This document shows positions 15,494 to 24,415 of a stretch of 64,000 nt of DNA, one piece after another. Source of the stretch: Cellvibrio sp. KY-YJ-3. Its GTDB lineage: Bacteria; Pseudomonadota; Gammaproteobacteria; Pseudomonadales; Cellvibrionaceae. The translations under genes were made by a program, and so were the position numbers. The stretch lies in NCBI RefSeq assembly GCF_008806955.1, contig NZ_CP031727.1, forward strand, positions 4,292,001 to 4,356,000. Direction: 5' to 3'. The notes below the pieces were generated by a model, which was not told the DNA's origin, searched no databases, and saw nothing but the letters and a program-made list of their open reading frames with translations. Each line of letters starts with the position of its first letter. Position 1 is the stretch's first letter.

Positions 15494-15998
15494 TCTCATA
15501 CCTCAGCGCAAGCTCTTTTAATTTTTCCAATAAACCTCCTTCAAGCAACAAATCCCTGGGAATATCCCATTGCTGCGGAGGAATTTCAGAAATGTAACTC
15601 ACACGGCTAGCATTCCAGATATTAAAACCCGGTAAATTTTCTGCGCAGCAATGAGCCATTGCATTAATGCCAATGAACTCACCATTAAACTCTTTTCGCA
15701 GGCTACGCTCAAAATCAGAGACTCCACCTTGATCCTGTGGTTTAAAAAAACCATTTTCAAAACGATCCACAAGCCAGGGCAAAGCAGACAATGGAAATTC
15801 TTTTTGTGTCATATTCCAAGATTTATTAAGCTTGTTCCAAAATACGGTATGTATTACCAAGTAATTATCTTTTTTATATAACCTTACCTTTTTTTCTGGA
15901 AACATCTCATAATAAATAGAAAATAGAAACTGCTCATTGACTTTTAATTTATCTGGATCAATTAGACCTAAGGGCTGAGAAATTATTTTTTGATTCAT
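15480..15998 (-). CDS. candidate immunity protein of the adjacent toxin-like gene
   Basis: A 172-residue soluble protein with no signal peptide or membrane helix, rich in aromatic residues (several Trp and Phe) and mixed charge. Its ATG follows directly on the TAA of the upstream 489-residue gene with no gap, so the two are translationally coupled. I do not recognise a domain. The order (large multidomain gene, then a small acidic/aromatic partner with zero spacing, AT-rich, unrelated to flanking genes) is the usual layout of a polymorphic toxin followed by its immunity protein. That role is inferred from layout only. Alternatives are a chaperone or adaptor for the large protein. Confidence 0.6.
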   Translation of the reverse strand: MNQKIISQPLGLIDPDKLKVNEQFLFSIYYEMFPEKKVRLYKKDNYLVIHTVFWNKLNKSWNMTQKEFPLSALPWLVDRFENGFFKPQDQGGVSDFERSLRKEFNGEFIGINAMAHCCAENLPGFNIWNASRVSYISEIPPQQWDIPRDLLLEGGLLEKLKELALRYETGAL

Positions 15999-17468
15999 TT
16001 AAACCACCTTTAGCGGCACTAAGTTAATAGTTTTGACATTACTCATTTTGCTGATAGGTGGCGGATTGTTTTCCAATGTCAAAGTTTCCACCACTCCGTA
16101 TTCCGTACTTTTCTCACGAGACTGAGTTAATCCGTTACCCGTAAACTCACTGTTAGCGCCAATTTCTGTTCTAACATTATGACGAGCACTAAATTTCTTT
16201 TTGTCCGATGAGGCAATACTTCCCGCAAACATTTCCTCATCTTCTTTATCAAATTCTTTAAGACCAGCATCGCGATAAGCATCCATATCCCGCGCATATT
16301 GCTTTTGATATTCCGGAGTCATTACCTCAGACAAAACCGCAGAATCATGCTTACCGCCTAAATATTTTTGTGTCGGCTCTTGCATATTATCCCATGTAGG
16401 GATCAGCGTATTTTGGCCAAACAAATCACCCTTTTCACCTCGATCAATAATGTGCAGTACATAGTCCTTGGAAGGATCGTAAGGAGTACCCAGGATATCG
16501 GCAATCAGTTGTGGGTCGGTATCAGCATTTTCCAACTGATCAAAACTCGTGGCCCATATTGGTACAAGCTTGCTATCGCGCTGATAAGCGAGCTTCGCAT
16601 CTGGATCAATGTTTTTAGTTTGGAAACTAACCAGAAACCGCTCCTGACTCACCTCATTATTTTTTACTTTGACTAACTGCTGCTCATCTGTGTATTTAGC
16701 TTGGTAGCCCCCTGTTATCAATCGTTCACGTGCATCTTTCAGGCAGTGCGCACAATCATCCAAGGTTTGCGGCGGTGCTTTTTTGGCTGGCGGCTTTTCA
16801 GTATTACTGCTCGCTGAAGAATTATTAGCCTCCGGCGCCAAAGGCACCGGTCTATCTGCTGCAGTAACCGGGAGAAATTCCTGCGCTTTTACCGATGGAG
16901 TTTTGGGTGGTAAGGGAATTTTGTAGGCAAGCAATTCGCCAGTAGCGAGTAACCCTAGGGCTTCGGCCAAAGGGTTTCGTTTTTGATAGCTGTTGTAGAG
17001 ATTTTCGCCATTCAAATAACCTAAAAACGCCTCATTGCTAATGCCTAATTCCGCCAACAATTGTTGGGCAGAAGCTGCCGTTTGAATCGATTCCGGGCTG
17101 AGATCAGTTGCGCTGTGGGGTTTGGGGCCTTTGATGATGCTTAGACCAAAACCCTTTTTGCCCGCCAGACAATGGTTGGCATTCATTGAAGGCAGCTGAT
17201 AGAGCGACAAGTCGCCCCGCACAATCGCCTCGGCAACAGCTTGATACACCTCTCCCGGATGACTGCTGTGAAAATCGGGGAGCCGTTGATGAGTGCTTTT
17301 TAGAATTTGCACCCATTGCGCTGGTGCCAGCGGCAGCGTTGCAACGAAGCGAAAGGTGGAATAGGAATCGCTGGAGTAGCGTTTTGCTGAAGATGAACGG
17401 GATGGATTTGAGCGACTGGTCAGCTCATAGGACTGACCAGTAAAGCTTTTAATAATGAGATTGACCAA
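15999..17468 (-). CDS. candidate polymorphic toxin/effector of unknown catalytic type
   Basis: A 489-residue protein with modular appearance. Residues 1-195 form an N-terminal region with no signal peptide: a Ser/Arg-rich start, then LPLAPAQWVQILKS, a GDLSLYQLP segment and a second LLATGELLAYKIPLP segment. Residues about 196-235 are a Pro/Ala/Ser-rich linker. Residues about 236-489 form a distinct C-terminal domain beginning at a CAHC pair and containing DYVLHIIDRGEKGDLFG and TLIPTWDNM. The C-terminal part is where a toxin domain would sit, and the small gene that abuts it would supply immunity. I do not recognise either domain. There is no T6SS, Rhs, VgrG or contact-dependent inhibition gene nearby, so an export route is not shown. 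A plain hypothetical protein remains possible. Confidence 0.6.
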   Translation of the reverse strand: MVNLIIKSFTGQSYELTSRSNPSRSSSAKRYSSDSYSTFRFVATLPLAPAQWVQILKSTHQRLPDFHSSHPGEVYQAVAEAIVRGDLSLYQLPSMNANHCLAGKKGFGLSIIKGPKPHSATDLSPESIQTAASAQQLLAELGISNEAFLGYLNGENLYNSYQKRNPLAEALGLLATGELLAYKIPLPPKTPSVKAQEFLPVTAADRPVPLAPEANNSSASSNTEKPPAKKAPPQTLDDCAHCLKDARERLITGGYQAKYTDEQQLVKVKNNEVSQERFLVSFQTKNIDPDAKLAYQRDSKLVPIWATSFDQLENADTDPQLIADILGTPYDPSKDYVLHIIDRGEKGDLFGQNTLIPTWDNMQEPTQKYLGGKHDSAVLSEVMTPEYQKQYARDMDAYRDAGLKEFDKEDEEMFAGSIASSDKKKFSARHNVRTEIGANSEFTGNGLTQSREKSTEYGVVETLTLENNPPPISKMSNVKTINLVPLKVV

Positions 17469-17628
17469 AATTGCATCCTTGTGTTGATGATCGCGTAGAA
17501 ACTTGAACGCGCAGTGTAAGGATTCAACGCTGTATGTCCAGAGTTAAGGAATCAGTGAGTTAAAACTGTGATGCCAGTCGGGTAAGAGCGGGCGCACTAT
17601 ATGTGCCAAGTGAAGCAGAGAATAACTA

Positions 17629-17670
17629 CCCCAGTGCAGAATGTTGTACTTAACATTGACTGCACTGGGG
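17629..17670 (-). terminator. hairpin downstream of the first Crp/Fnr gene
   Basis: The arms CCCCAGTGCAG and CTGCACTGGGG form a perfect 11-bp stem 13 bases after the Crp/Fnr stop codon. No T tract follows on either strand, so termination is only suggested by position. Confidence 0.4.
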
Positions 17671-17682
17671 ATGTAAATTGGT

Positions 17683-18408
17683 TCAGGTTTGGGCTGCTCC
17701 CAACAACCGCTGCATTTCCTTCCGCACTACGGCGTAACATTCGCAAGCATAACCCTCAAGGCTTTTGCGATTGAGTACGGATATATGCCCGCGCCGGTAA
17801 CTAATGCATCCATTTCCCTGCAAACTGGCTGCGGCAGCCGTAACACTTTCGCGGCGCACGCCGAGCATGTTGGCAACTAATTCTTGCGTGAGTACAAACT
17901 CACCCGAGGTGATGCGATCCAAGGTGAGTAGTAACCAGCGGCTGAGTTGTTGCTCCACTGAGTGGTGGCGATTGCACGCGGCGGTTTGGGAGACTTGAGT
18001 GATAAGTGCCTGGGTGTAGCGAAGCAGCATTTTTTGTAGGGCAATATTGTTTGCAAACTCGGCATTTAGCAGCGACCGCTCCAGGCGATACGCGTAACCG
18101 CTGGTGTGTACCATGGCGGAGCTGGGTGTGGTGTTGCCGCCCATAAACAGCGAAATACCCACCATACCTTCATTACCTACACCGGAAATTTCCACCGAGG
18201 CGCCCGAGGCAGTGACATAGTGCAACGACACTATAGCGCTCGTAGGAAAATAAGCGTGCTGTAATTGTGTGTTGGGTTCGTAAAGCATATCGCCCAGGCG
18301 CAATTGCACTAATTCCAAATTCGCCTCAAGCGGCGCAAGATTGGCGGCAGGTAGTGCGCCCAGTAAAAAATTCAGGTGGGGTGTCTGCATTTTTTCAGCG
18401 GAAGTCAT
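17683..18408 (-). CDS. Crp/Fnr family transcription regulator (copy 1)
   Basis: About 241 residues from the chosen ATG at 18408. The frame stays open to 18471, but that longer start would overlap the upstream gene by 32 bases. The shorter start also aligns with the paralogue at 24.7-25.5 kb. It has an N-terminal cyclic-nucleotide-binding-like beta roll (GDMLYEPNTQLQHAYFP, EISGVGNEGMVGISLFMGG) and a C-terminal Crp-type helix-turn-helix (LTQELVANMLGVRRESVTAAAASL). The canonical cAMP-binding arginine-serine pair is not evident, so the ligand is unknown. It follows a hybrid kinase and a REC-PAS protein in the same direction with tight spacing, so it is probably the transcriptional output of that operon. 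Confidence 0.88.
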   Translation of the reverse strand: MTSAEKMQTPHLNFLLGALPAANLAPLEANLELVQLRLGDMLYEPNTQLQHAYFPTSAIVSLHYVTASGASVEISGVGNEGMVGISLFMGGNTTPSSAMVHTSGYAYRLERSLLNAEFANNIALQKMLLRYTQALITQVSQTAACNRHHSVEQQLSRWLLLTLDRITSGEFVLTQELVANMLGVRRESVTAAAASLQGNGCISYRRGHISVLNRKSLEGYACECYAVVRKEMQRLLGAAQT

Positions 18409-18439
18409 CGATGCGCCCTTTGGTTTTGTGAGTGCAGAA

Positions 18440-19300
18440 TTAACTACTGGCGGTATTGTTGATAAGGGCATTGCTGTACACCATTTGTTTACACTGCACG
18501 CCTATGCCGCGATAGCCGATAAAGCGACAGGCTTGATCAAACATGGGTTCACCACTCACACGATAATGCTGCTGTGAACCGTCGGGATAAGTGCGGCTGA
18601 ACGCAAAATCAATAAAAGGTTGGCGCGCTTCAATAGCCGCGTGTAATTGCGCGCGCTCGGCGGCGTCCCATCCGTCCGGGTCATCACCCTTGGTGCTGCC
18701 ATCCAGTGTATCGACGCGAATGCCGAGCATATCCAGTACCGGGCCAGACACTTTGGTGAAATAACCGCGTTCATCCTGTTCCCAATACCAATCGGAGGCC
18801 AGCTCGGTCAGGCTGCGAAAACGCGCTTCACTTTCGCGCAATTCTGCAGTGCGCTCGGCCACTTTTTCTTCCAGTTCTTTGCTGTAGTCTTCCAATTTTT
18901 TATACAGCAAGCGCACTTCCAGCATATTGCTGATACGCGTTTTTACTTCAATTAAATCAAACGGCTTGCTGATAAAATCTTTTGCGCCAGCCTGCAATGC
19001 ACGCAGTTTATGTGCGGGCTGGGCGGTCAATACAATAACCGGCAAATAGGCGTCGGTAATATTGGTGCGCAAACCCGCCATCACTTCAAAACCATCCATG
19101 CCCGGCATTTGTAAATCGAGCAAAATTAAATCGTATTGGTGCTGGCGATGCAGTGCGCAGACCTCCAGGGGGTTGAGGGTAGCGCTGAGATTTTTATAGC
19201 CCGCCTCGCTGAGTAATTGCTCCAGCAATTGCACATTGGAGAGCTGATCATCCACGATTAAAATTTTTGCGTTTAGCAAATCCATCGTCGTCAGCGTCAT
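18440..19300 (-). CDS. response regulator with REC and PAS domains
   Basis: A 286-residue protein. Residues about 10-125 are a receiver domain with the acidic pair in LIVDDQ, the phosphoacceptor Asp in LILLDLQMPGMDGFE and the lysine in DFISKPFD. A charged coiled-coil linker (KKLEDYSKELEEKVAERTAELRE) spans about 128-160 and leads to a PAS domain at about 165-280. There is no DNA-binding or enzymatic output. Its start overlaps the stop of the hybrid kinase gene by four bases (ATGA type), so the pair is translationally coupled. It probably relays or stores a signal from the kinase, perhaps to a partner that binds the PAS domain, and the Crp/Fnr gene follows 31 bp downstream. Confidence 0.88.
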   Translation of the reverse strand: MTLTTMDLLNAKILIVDDQLSNVQLLEQLLSEAGYKNLSATLNPLEVCALHRQHQYDLILLDLQMPGMDGFEVMAGLRTNITDAYLPVIVLTAQPAHKLRALQAGAKDFISKPFDLIEVKTRISNMLEVRLLYKKLEDYSKELEEKVAERTAELRESEARFRSLTELASDWYWEQDERGYFTKVSGPVLDMLGIRVDTLDGSTKGDDPDGWDAAERAQLHAAIEARQPFIDFAFSRTYPDGSQQHYRVSGEPMFDQACRFIGYRGIGVQCKQMVYSNALINNTASS

Positions 19301-21000
19301 AGGGGTTGCCCCGCGTGTGGCGCCGGGTGCGCATCAGCATGTTTGAGTGTGAGATCGAGCGTATCCATAAATTCATTCACTTTAATGGGCTTGGTGAGGT
19401 AGCGGAAAAAACCGGCCTCCAAGCCCTTGGCAATATCGCGCGGCATTGCATTTGCGCTCAGTGCCACAATCGGAATATGTTTGGTGCTTGGGTCTTTGGC
19501 GAGAATAAGCAGCGCCGTAATACCGCTGATGCCGGGTAAATTAATATCCATCAAAATCATGTCGGGCAGTGCACTGCGCGCCAGTGCAACACCTTCAAGA
19601 CCATCGCGCGCGGTAATTAATTTAATGTCCGGGCGACGCGCAATCAGGTCTTCCACCAACATCAAATTGGCGGGGTTGTCCTCTACATACAACAACAAAT
19701 GTTGTGCAGCATTCGTTTGGCGATAGGTTTTTGTCGGCTCATCACTGACTTCACCGACATCCTGCACTCGGGTAGTGGTTAAATCCATTTCCACCCAAAA
19801 TACGCAGCCCTGCCCAACCACACTGTCCAAACCAATGGCGCCACCCATTAATTCCACCAGCCGTTTGGTCATAACCAAACCTATACCTGTGCCCTCTTCC
19901 GCATTGGCTTCCTGCCCAAGGCGATTAAACGGCTGGAATAATTGTTCAATTTGTTCGGGCGCCAAACCTGAGCCTGTATCCTCCACGGAAATACGAATGC
20001 GCCCCGGCACACGCTCCTCACAGGTCACAGTGACACTGCCGCCAACACTGTTGTATTTAATGGCGTTGGATAACAAATTAATCAGCACTTGTTTAACGCG
20101 GGTGCGATCTGCCTTCACAAAATAGCGCATGCCCAGTGGCGGAAATGTCACGCGAATACCGCGTTTGTGAGCCTGCGGTTCAATCATCGCCGCGCATTCC
20201 AGCATCACATCCGCCAAGCCCATAGGCTCAAGCGAGAGCGATAATTTGCCCGATTCAATTAACGCCAAATCGAGAATTTCATTAATCAATTCCAGCAGAT
20301 ACCATCCCGCTTGCAGTATCTGATCGATGCTGCGTTTTTGCGTGGCGGTCGGCGGTGGGTTACCCGATTCAATTAATTGTGCAAAACCTAAAATCGCACT
20401 CAAGGGTGTGCGCAATTCATGGCTCATGCTGGAGAGAAAATCGGATTTGGCGAGGTTGGCTTTTTCCGCAATCGCCATGGCCTGAGTTAATTTCAACTCT
20501 GCTTGTTTGCGCTGGGAATTGTCGGTACCAATTAATAAATAACCAATCAAACCATCTTCATCATCGCGCAGTGGCGTGATCGAGACTATCGCCGGAAAAC
20601 GGCTGCCGTCTTTGCAGATGTAAGTGAGCTCGTAAATATCTTCAATACCGCGCGATGCCTTGAATGCGAGCGCTTCAAAACCGGGGTTAATCTGCGTACC
20701 CAATTCCAGACTCAACGCCTGCGCACGCTCCAACTCCTCGTGTGGATCGTAGATATCACTGGGGGTAATTTTATTGACTACATCATCGGCAGCGTAGCCC
20801 AGTGAACGTTCTGCACCGATATTAAATAATTGGATAATGCCATTCTCATCAGTCGCAATAATGGAGAAGTTTGCGCTGTTCAAAATTGCATTTTGCAAGG
20901 CGCCGGTTTTCAACAGCGCCTGCTGCCGCTTTATTTCACTCATACTTTCTGCACTGCGCGTATTGGTTGGAGGAACAGCGTTCTCTTTTGTAGTAATCAT
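19297..21000 (-). CDS. hybrid sensor histidine kinase (PAS-HisKA-HATPase-REC)
   Basis: About 567 residues from the preferred ATG at 21000. The frame is open to 21093, but the extra 31 residues look like read-through of the leader. The domains are a PAS sensor (NSANFSIIATDENGIIQLFN onward), a HisKA H-box with the phosphorylated His in SSMSHELRTPLSAI, an HATPase with N-box NLLSNAIKYN and G-boxes DTGSGL and GTGIGL, and a C-terminal receiver with Asp in MILMDINLPG and Lys in YLTKPIK. No membrane segment is seen, so it is a cytoplasmic sensor. It heads an operon with the REC-PAS and Crp/Fnr genes. A copy of the GTACG-dyad lies 110 bp before this start. Confidence 0.88.
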   Translation of the reverse strand: MITTKENAVPPTNTRSAESMSEIKRQQALLKTGALQNAILNSANFSIIATDENGIIQLFNIGAERSLGYAADDVVNKITPSDIYDPHEELERAQALSLELGTQINPGFEALAFKASRGIEDIYELTYICKDGSRFPAIVSITPLRDDEDGLIGYLLIGTDNSQRKQAELKLTQAMAIAEKANLAKSDFLSSMSHELRTPLSAILGFAQLIESGNPPPTATQKRSIDQILQAGWYLLELINEILDLALIESGKLSLSLEPMGLADVMLECAAMIEPQAHKRGIRVTFPPLGMRYFVKADRTRVKQVLINLLSNAIKYNSVGGSVTVTCEERVPGRIRISVEDTGSGLAPEQIEQLFQPFNRLGQEANAEEGTGIGLVMTKRLVELMGGAIGLDSVVGQGCVFWVEMDLTTTRVQDVGEVSDEPTKTYRQTNAAQHLLLYVEDNPANLMLVEDLIARRPDIKLITARDGLEGVALARSALPDMILMDINLPGISGITALLILAKDPSTKHIPIVALSANAMPRDIAKGLEAGFFRYLTKPIKVNEFMDTLDLTLKHADAHPAPHAGQPL

Positions 21001-21109
21001 GTACCAACACCCTAAGAAATAACCAATTATCCAAGTGCAACCTGCCTGGGGCAGTGCGAATTTCGCCCCCCTGAGGCAACCGGGAATAATCATGATGTTT
21101 TAGGGCGCT

Positions 21110-21129
21110 GTCTGTACGCTACCGAACAT
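21110..21129 (-). promoter_or_regulatory. GTACG-dyad copy before the hybrid kinase gene
   Basis: On the minus strand this reads ATGTTCGGTAGCGTACAGAC and matches the copy at 25556-25575 at 18 of 20 positions. It lies upstream of the kinase/REC-PAS/Crp operon, so the regulator that binds it may include the Crp/Fnr protein of this operon. That is inference. Confidence 0.55.
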
Positions 21130-21171
21130 ACAGAAACATAAATACAAACTAGAGATGATGGGTAACAATGC

Positions 21172-21197
21172 AAAAAGCCAGCAATTGCTGGCCTTTT
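21172..21197 (-). terminator. terminator after the OmpA-like gene
   Basis: GGCCAGCAATTGCTGGC on the minus strand forms a near-perfect palindrome followed by TTTTTG, 30 bases after the stop of the OmpA-like gene. Because the stem is flanked by A and T runs it could act on both strands. Confidence 0.75.
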
Positions 21198-21225
21198 GAT
21201 CACAATCCGGCTATTGCCGGTGCAA

Positions 21226-22725
21226 TTATTTTTGCGGGTAAGCAAAAATTACGTTTACGCGGCGATTATCCTGTTGACCAGCAGCACTGGTGTTGTAGGA
21301 GTAGCGACGGGTTTTACCAAAGCCTTCTGCAGTCAAGCGCGAGCGCTCAATACCTTCCTGGGTTACTAGATAATCCACTACGTTTTGTGCGCGCTTGAGT
21401 GAGATCTCCTGCGCAAGTGCCGGCGTGGTTTGCAAATCAGCGGTGTGGCCTTCAATAGTGGCGGTCACGGTTTTGTTTTCTTTCAAGAATTTGGCAACCT
21501 TGCCCAACTCATTGTGGTACTGCGGTTTAACGGCAGCGCTGTTGTTATCAAACTCAACCAACATGCCCATAGTTACCCGCGCTGCAGCAGGCGTTAAGCC
21601 TTCAATATCACTGGCGCAAGAGATCATGGTGTTAATGCGACGGTTAGCGCGTTTACCATCTTCCGTTGCATTGCTGGCGATTGGGCGGGTATCGCCATAA
21701 CCTACGGCGCTAACACGCGAGCTGGCAACACGTTGTTCGCGCACCAAATAACTCATGACACTTTCAGCGCGATCACGCGACAATTCCATATTGGATTCAG
21801 GCGTGCCGACGTTATCCGTGTGGCCTTCAACAACGGCTTTGGTGTCCGGGTATTTTTTCAGGAAGGTGCCAACTACCGCCAGGCGCTCTAAATCTTCGCG
21901 CTGGATTTCGGCATTGTTAATTTCAAATTGCACATCGAGCGTGGTGCAGTATTCATCGCGCATTTGATCGCGGCGAGTCACTGGCTCTACGTAGGCTGCA
22001 GCCGGTGCTGCATTTGGCTCACCAAAGCGATACAGCGCGCCGAGTGAGTACATGTTGATGTTGCCGTTATTGCCCATTACATCATTAATGGCATAGCGCT
22101 CTGCTTCAAGGCGCATACCGAATTTTTGAGTGAAATCATATTGCAGACCACCACCCCATTTAAAATTCACATCGCGATCGCGGCGATGGCGATCGGTAAC
22201 AATCACGTTATCGCTACCTTGAAAGCGGTCTTTCGATTCACTGTAATGTGCACCGGCACGGGCAAAGGCCGATAATTTTTCAGTCATTGGCAATGAGCCA
22301 ACCAAATCCAGATTAAAACCGCGGGTTTTGGTGCGGGTTTTTAGTGCACCTTCATTTCCTTTAACGGCACGCGAACCGAATTGGCCCAAATCAAAATAAC
22401 CACCTTCAATGGCGAAGTTGTCATTCAATTGGTAACCGGCAAATACTTTGTAACCGTTGTCGCGATCATCATCAGTCAGTGACGTTAAACCACCACCGAT
22501 TTCGCTTTGGGCGATTGCGCCGTCGTTAATACTTTCGTGGGTCTGGCCAATATTTAAACCGCCGTACCAATTTGAAGTAAGGTCGTATTTGTTGTCAGCT
22601 TGTGCAAACAATACCGGGCTGCTCACCATGGCTGCAAGGCTGATTGCCAATGCAAGACGGGTAGGCTTGAGTGATTGGGTGCGTGAAATATTTTGGGTGT
22701 GTAAATTAGGTGGTGTGTGTTTCAT
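21226..22725 (-). CDS. OmpA family outer-membrane protein with two peptidoglycan-binding domains
   Basis: A 499-residue protein starting behind a GGAG site. A signal peptide occupies about residues 1-42 (hydrophobic LALAISLAAMVSSPVLF, cleavage near AQA). An eight-stranded OmpA-type beta-barrel follows to about residue 245 (YDLTSNWYGGLNIG, AGYQLNDNFAIEGGYF). Two OmpA C-terminal domains come next. The first has VEGHTDNVGTPESN and LSRDRAESV; the second has IEGHTADLQTTP and LKRAQNVVDYL. Two such domains in one chain are unusual, as the classical protein has one. The second lacks the usual TDN (it has TAD), so peptidoglycan contact may differ. It would tether outer membrane to cell wall. The gene is monocistronic with its own terminator. 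Confidence 0.9.
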   Translation of the reverse strand: MKHTPPNLHTQNISRTQSLKPTRLALAISLAAMVSSPVLFAQADNKYDLTSNWYGGLNIGQTHESINDGAIAQSEIGGGLTSLTDDDRDNGYKVFAGYQLNDNFAIEGGYFDLGQFGSRAVKGNEGALKTRTKTRGFNLDLVGSLPMTEKLSAFARAGAHYSESKDRFQGSDNVIVTDRHRRDRDVNFKWGGGLQYDFTQKFGMRLEAERYAINDVMGNNGNINMYSLGALYRFGEPNAAPAAAYVEPVTRRDQMRDEYCTTLDVQFEINNAEIQREDLERLAVVGTFLKKYPDTKAVVEGHTDNVGTPESNMELSRDRAESVMSYLVREQRVASSRVSAVGYGDTRPIASNATEDGKRANRRINTMISCASDIEGLTPAAARVTMGMLVEFDNNSAAVKPQYHNELGKVAKFLKENKTVTATIEGHTADLQTTPALAQEISLKRAQNVVDYLVTQEGIERSRLTAEGFGKTRRYSYNTSAAGQQDNRRVNVIFAYPQK

Positions 22726-23093
22726 GTGTAGCTCCGGGAGATGTGCCGTCCGTGATTGCGCGGAGTGCGCAGCCAGACCTTAGGCTCAATAAGCTGAGCG
22801 GCTTCTTCGGTGGCCAGTATCTGGTTTTCTAGCAGTGAGATCGGTGCGCTGGCAAACGGAGACAGTGTTATTTTTAAAGAGTTTCAATTTTTATGCGGGT
22901 TTTTCAATTTTATTGTTCAGTTTTTCAGCAATATTTTTTTGTAGCCGCAATTAAAGACCAGTGCCGTTAATTTAACCTGTTGGTGTTAGGCATACCCGCG
23001 TGCGCAGGTTTAACAAAAGGTGAATATTTCAGAGTGTCGCTTTACCCGATGAATAATTGCTGAATCAAATTATTTAGCAATCAACGAGTTTTA
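22726..23093. other. long leader region of the OmpA-like gene
   Basis: There is no gene in these 368 bases. The half nearer the alpha/beta-hydrolase gene is AT-rich. The sequence GGTGCGCTGGCAAACGG at about 22843 faintly resembles the GTACG-dyad. A palindrome-like ATACCCGCGTGCGCAGGT lies at about 22990 (see the REP-like finding). The promoter is presumably here, but I cannot place it. Confidence 0.4.
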
Positions 23094-23810
23094 TTAATGA
23101 ATAATTTTTGCAAGCCATTGGATTAGCGCTTCATTAACACGCTGTGGTTGTTCAAGCGCAGAGAGGTGCCCGCAGTCACTCACCATCACTAAACCTGCGC
23201 CTTCTATTGCCGCCACCATTTCCTGATGCAGACCTATAGGGGTCAGCGCATCCTCGCGACCACACAACACCAGCGTTGGACATTTAATTAATGATAATGA
23301 GGGAATACTATCGATACGACCGGCGATGGCGCGCTGCTGGCGAATAAAAATTTTATTGCCCAGGCTCATTGCCATATCGGTAATTAAACTGACGAGATCT
23401 GCATCCTCCATATGCATGGGGTGCAGCTGTTTAGGCATTAGTGCTGCAATGACCGCTTGGTAATTGGATTCTGCCTGTTCAATTGCTTCGTTGCGCATGT
23501 CGCGCGCAATAAGCGAATCGGGCCGCGCACTGGTATCCAGTAATGCGAGCGCCACAATCCGTTCCGGCGCCTCGCGCATAATTTCCAGTGCAACATAACC
23601 ACCCATCGACAAACCAGCCAAGGCAAATGGCCCGGCTGGCGCGCTGGCTAAAATGTCCGAAGCCATTTCGGCGATGGTGTGGCCTTTGGTTAAATCGCCA
23701 ACAGTCACCTGCGCAATTTCCGCAAGCCCGGATACCTGGTGTTGCCACAAGCGTGAATCATTCACCAAACCAGGCAATAAAACGAGATGCGGATATTGAG
23801 CAGCTAACAT
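23094..23810 (-). CDS. alpha/beta-fold hydrolase
   Basis: About 238 residues from the ATG at 23810, which has GGAG eight bases upstream. A longer frame begins at a TTG, which is less likely. The catalytic triad is visible: the nucleophile serine is in GLSMGGYVALE near residue 90, the acid is in CGREDALTP, and the histidine is in SDCGHLSALEQP. There is no signal peptide, so it is cytoplasmic. Size and motifs fit the general carboxylesterase/lactonase-like group around menaquinone-pathway MenH and 3-oxoadipate enol-lactonase, and the substrate cannot be read from the sequence. The gene stands alone between OmpA and a BON-domain lipoprotein. Confidence 0.85.
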   Translation of the reverse strand: MLAAQYPHLVLLPGLVNDSRLWQHQVSGLAEIAQVTVGDLTKGHTIAEMASDILASAPAGPFALAGLSMGGYVALEIMREAPERIVALALLDTSARPDSLIARDMRNEAIEQAESNYQAVIAALMPKQLHPMHMEDADLVSLITDMAMSLGNKIFIRQQRAIAGRIDSIPSLSLIKCPTLVLCGREDALTPIGLHQEMVAAIEGAGLVMVSDCGHLSALEQPQRVNEALIQWLAKIIH

Positions 23811-23843
23811 GTGACTCTCCAATAATAAGAAGCAACTAAAACA

Positions 23844-24221
23844 CTATTTAATGCGCATATCATTTTTTACCGATTTAACACCACCGACACCACGAGCAAC
23901 ACTCACCGCGCGGTTGATATCGCTTTGTGAAGTTACAAAACCACTGAGCTGCACCACACCTTTAAACGTCTCAACATTAATTTCTGTCACTTTGAGTTCT
24001 TTGTCCTCAAGGATGGCGGCTTTTACTTTCGTGGTTATGACACTGTCATCAATATATTCGCCCGTGCTTGAGCGGGTGGAGGTAGAACTGCAACCCACCA
24101 GTACGGCGAATAAAAATGCCATTAATAACGCAATGCTAAAAACATGGGCAGCACGTGCGCCAAGTTGCGCAGTAGTCGCTGTGGCGGTGTTAGTAAAAAC
24201 AGGTAAATGAAAAGTATTCAT
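23844..24221 (-). CDS. BON-domain lipoprotein (OsmY-like)
   Basis: About 125 residues from an ATG preceded by AAAGAGGC. A hydrophobic segment ends in the lipobox LVGC at about residues 41-44, followed by Ser/Thr-rich sequence. A single BON domain then occupies the rest (DSVITTKVKAAILEDKEL, INVETFKGVVQLSGFV, and the terminal GGVKSVKNDM). BON domains bind membranes or envelope components, and such lipoproteins typically respond to osmotic or envelope stress. The unusually long Ala/Thr-rich stretch before the hydrophobic core is atypical for a signal peptide. The gene diverges from the small membrane-protein gene at 24416. Confidence 0.87.
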   Translation of the reverse strand: MNTFHLPVFTNTATATTAQLGARAAHVFSIALLMAFLFAVLVGCSSTSTRSSTGEYIDDSVITTKVKAAILEDKELKVTEINVETFKGVVQLSGFVTSQSDINRAVSVARGVGGVKSVKNDMRIK

Positions 24222-24338
24222 AGGAAGCCTCTTTAGGAATGAATAAACGACCATAAGAGCATGCCGGTTTAACTACACCAACTCCGTACGGCAGGGCACA
24301 GAACCACCTAAATCGATAATTTTTTTTGTTCGCACGGC

Positions 24339-24358
24339 ATGTACGCTAGCGCACCGAC
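24339..24358 (+). promoter_or_regulatory. GTACG-dyad copy before the 72-residue membrane protein gene
   Basis: ATGTACGCTAGCGCACCGAC, a nearly symmetric dyad (GTACGC TAGCGCAC core), matching the copy at 25556 at 17 of 20 positions. It ends 57 bp before the ATG at 24416. Confidence 0.6.
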
Positions 24359-24415
24359 AGCCGCCACTCGCAAATTCCAGAATGTGCTTCTTTTATTAAT
24401 AACAGAGCAAACTTT

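Noticed and set aside
15312-15521. 69-codon plus-strand frame in the gap before the immunity-like gene
   Set aside because: It crosses the nested inverted repeat, overlaps the end of the minus-strand gene, and has no start signals.
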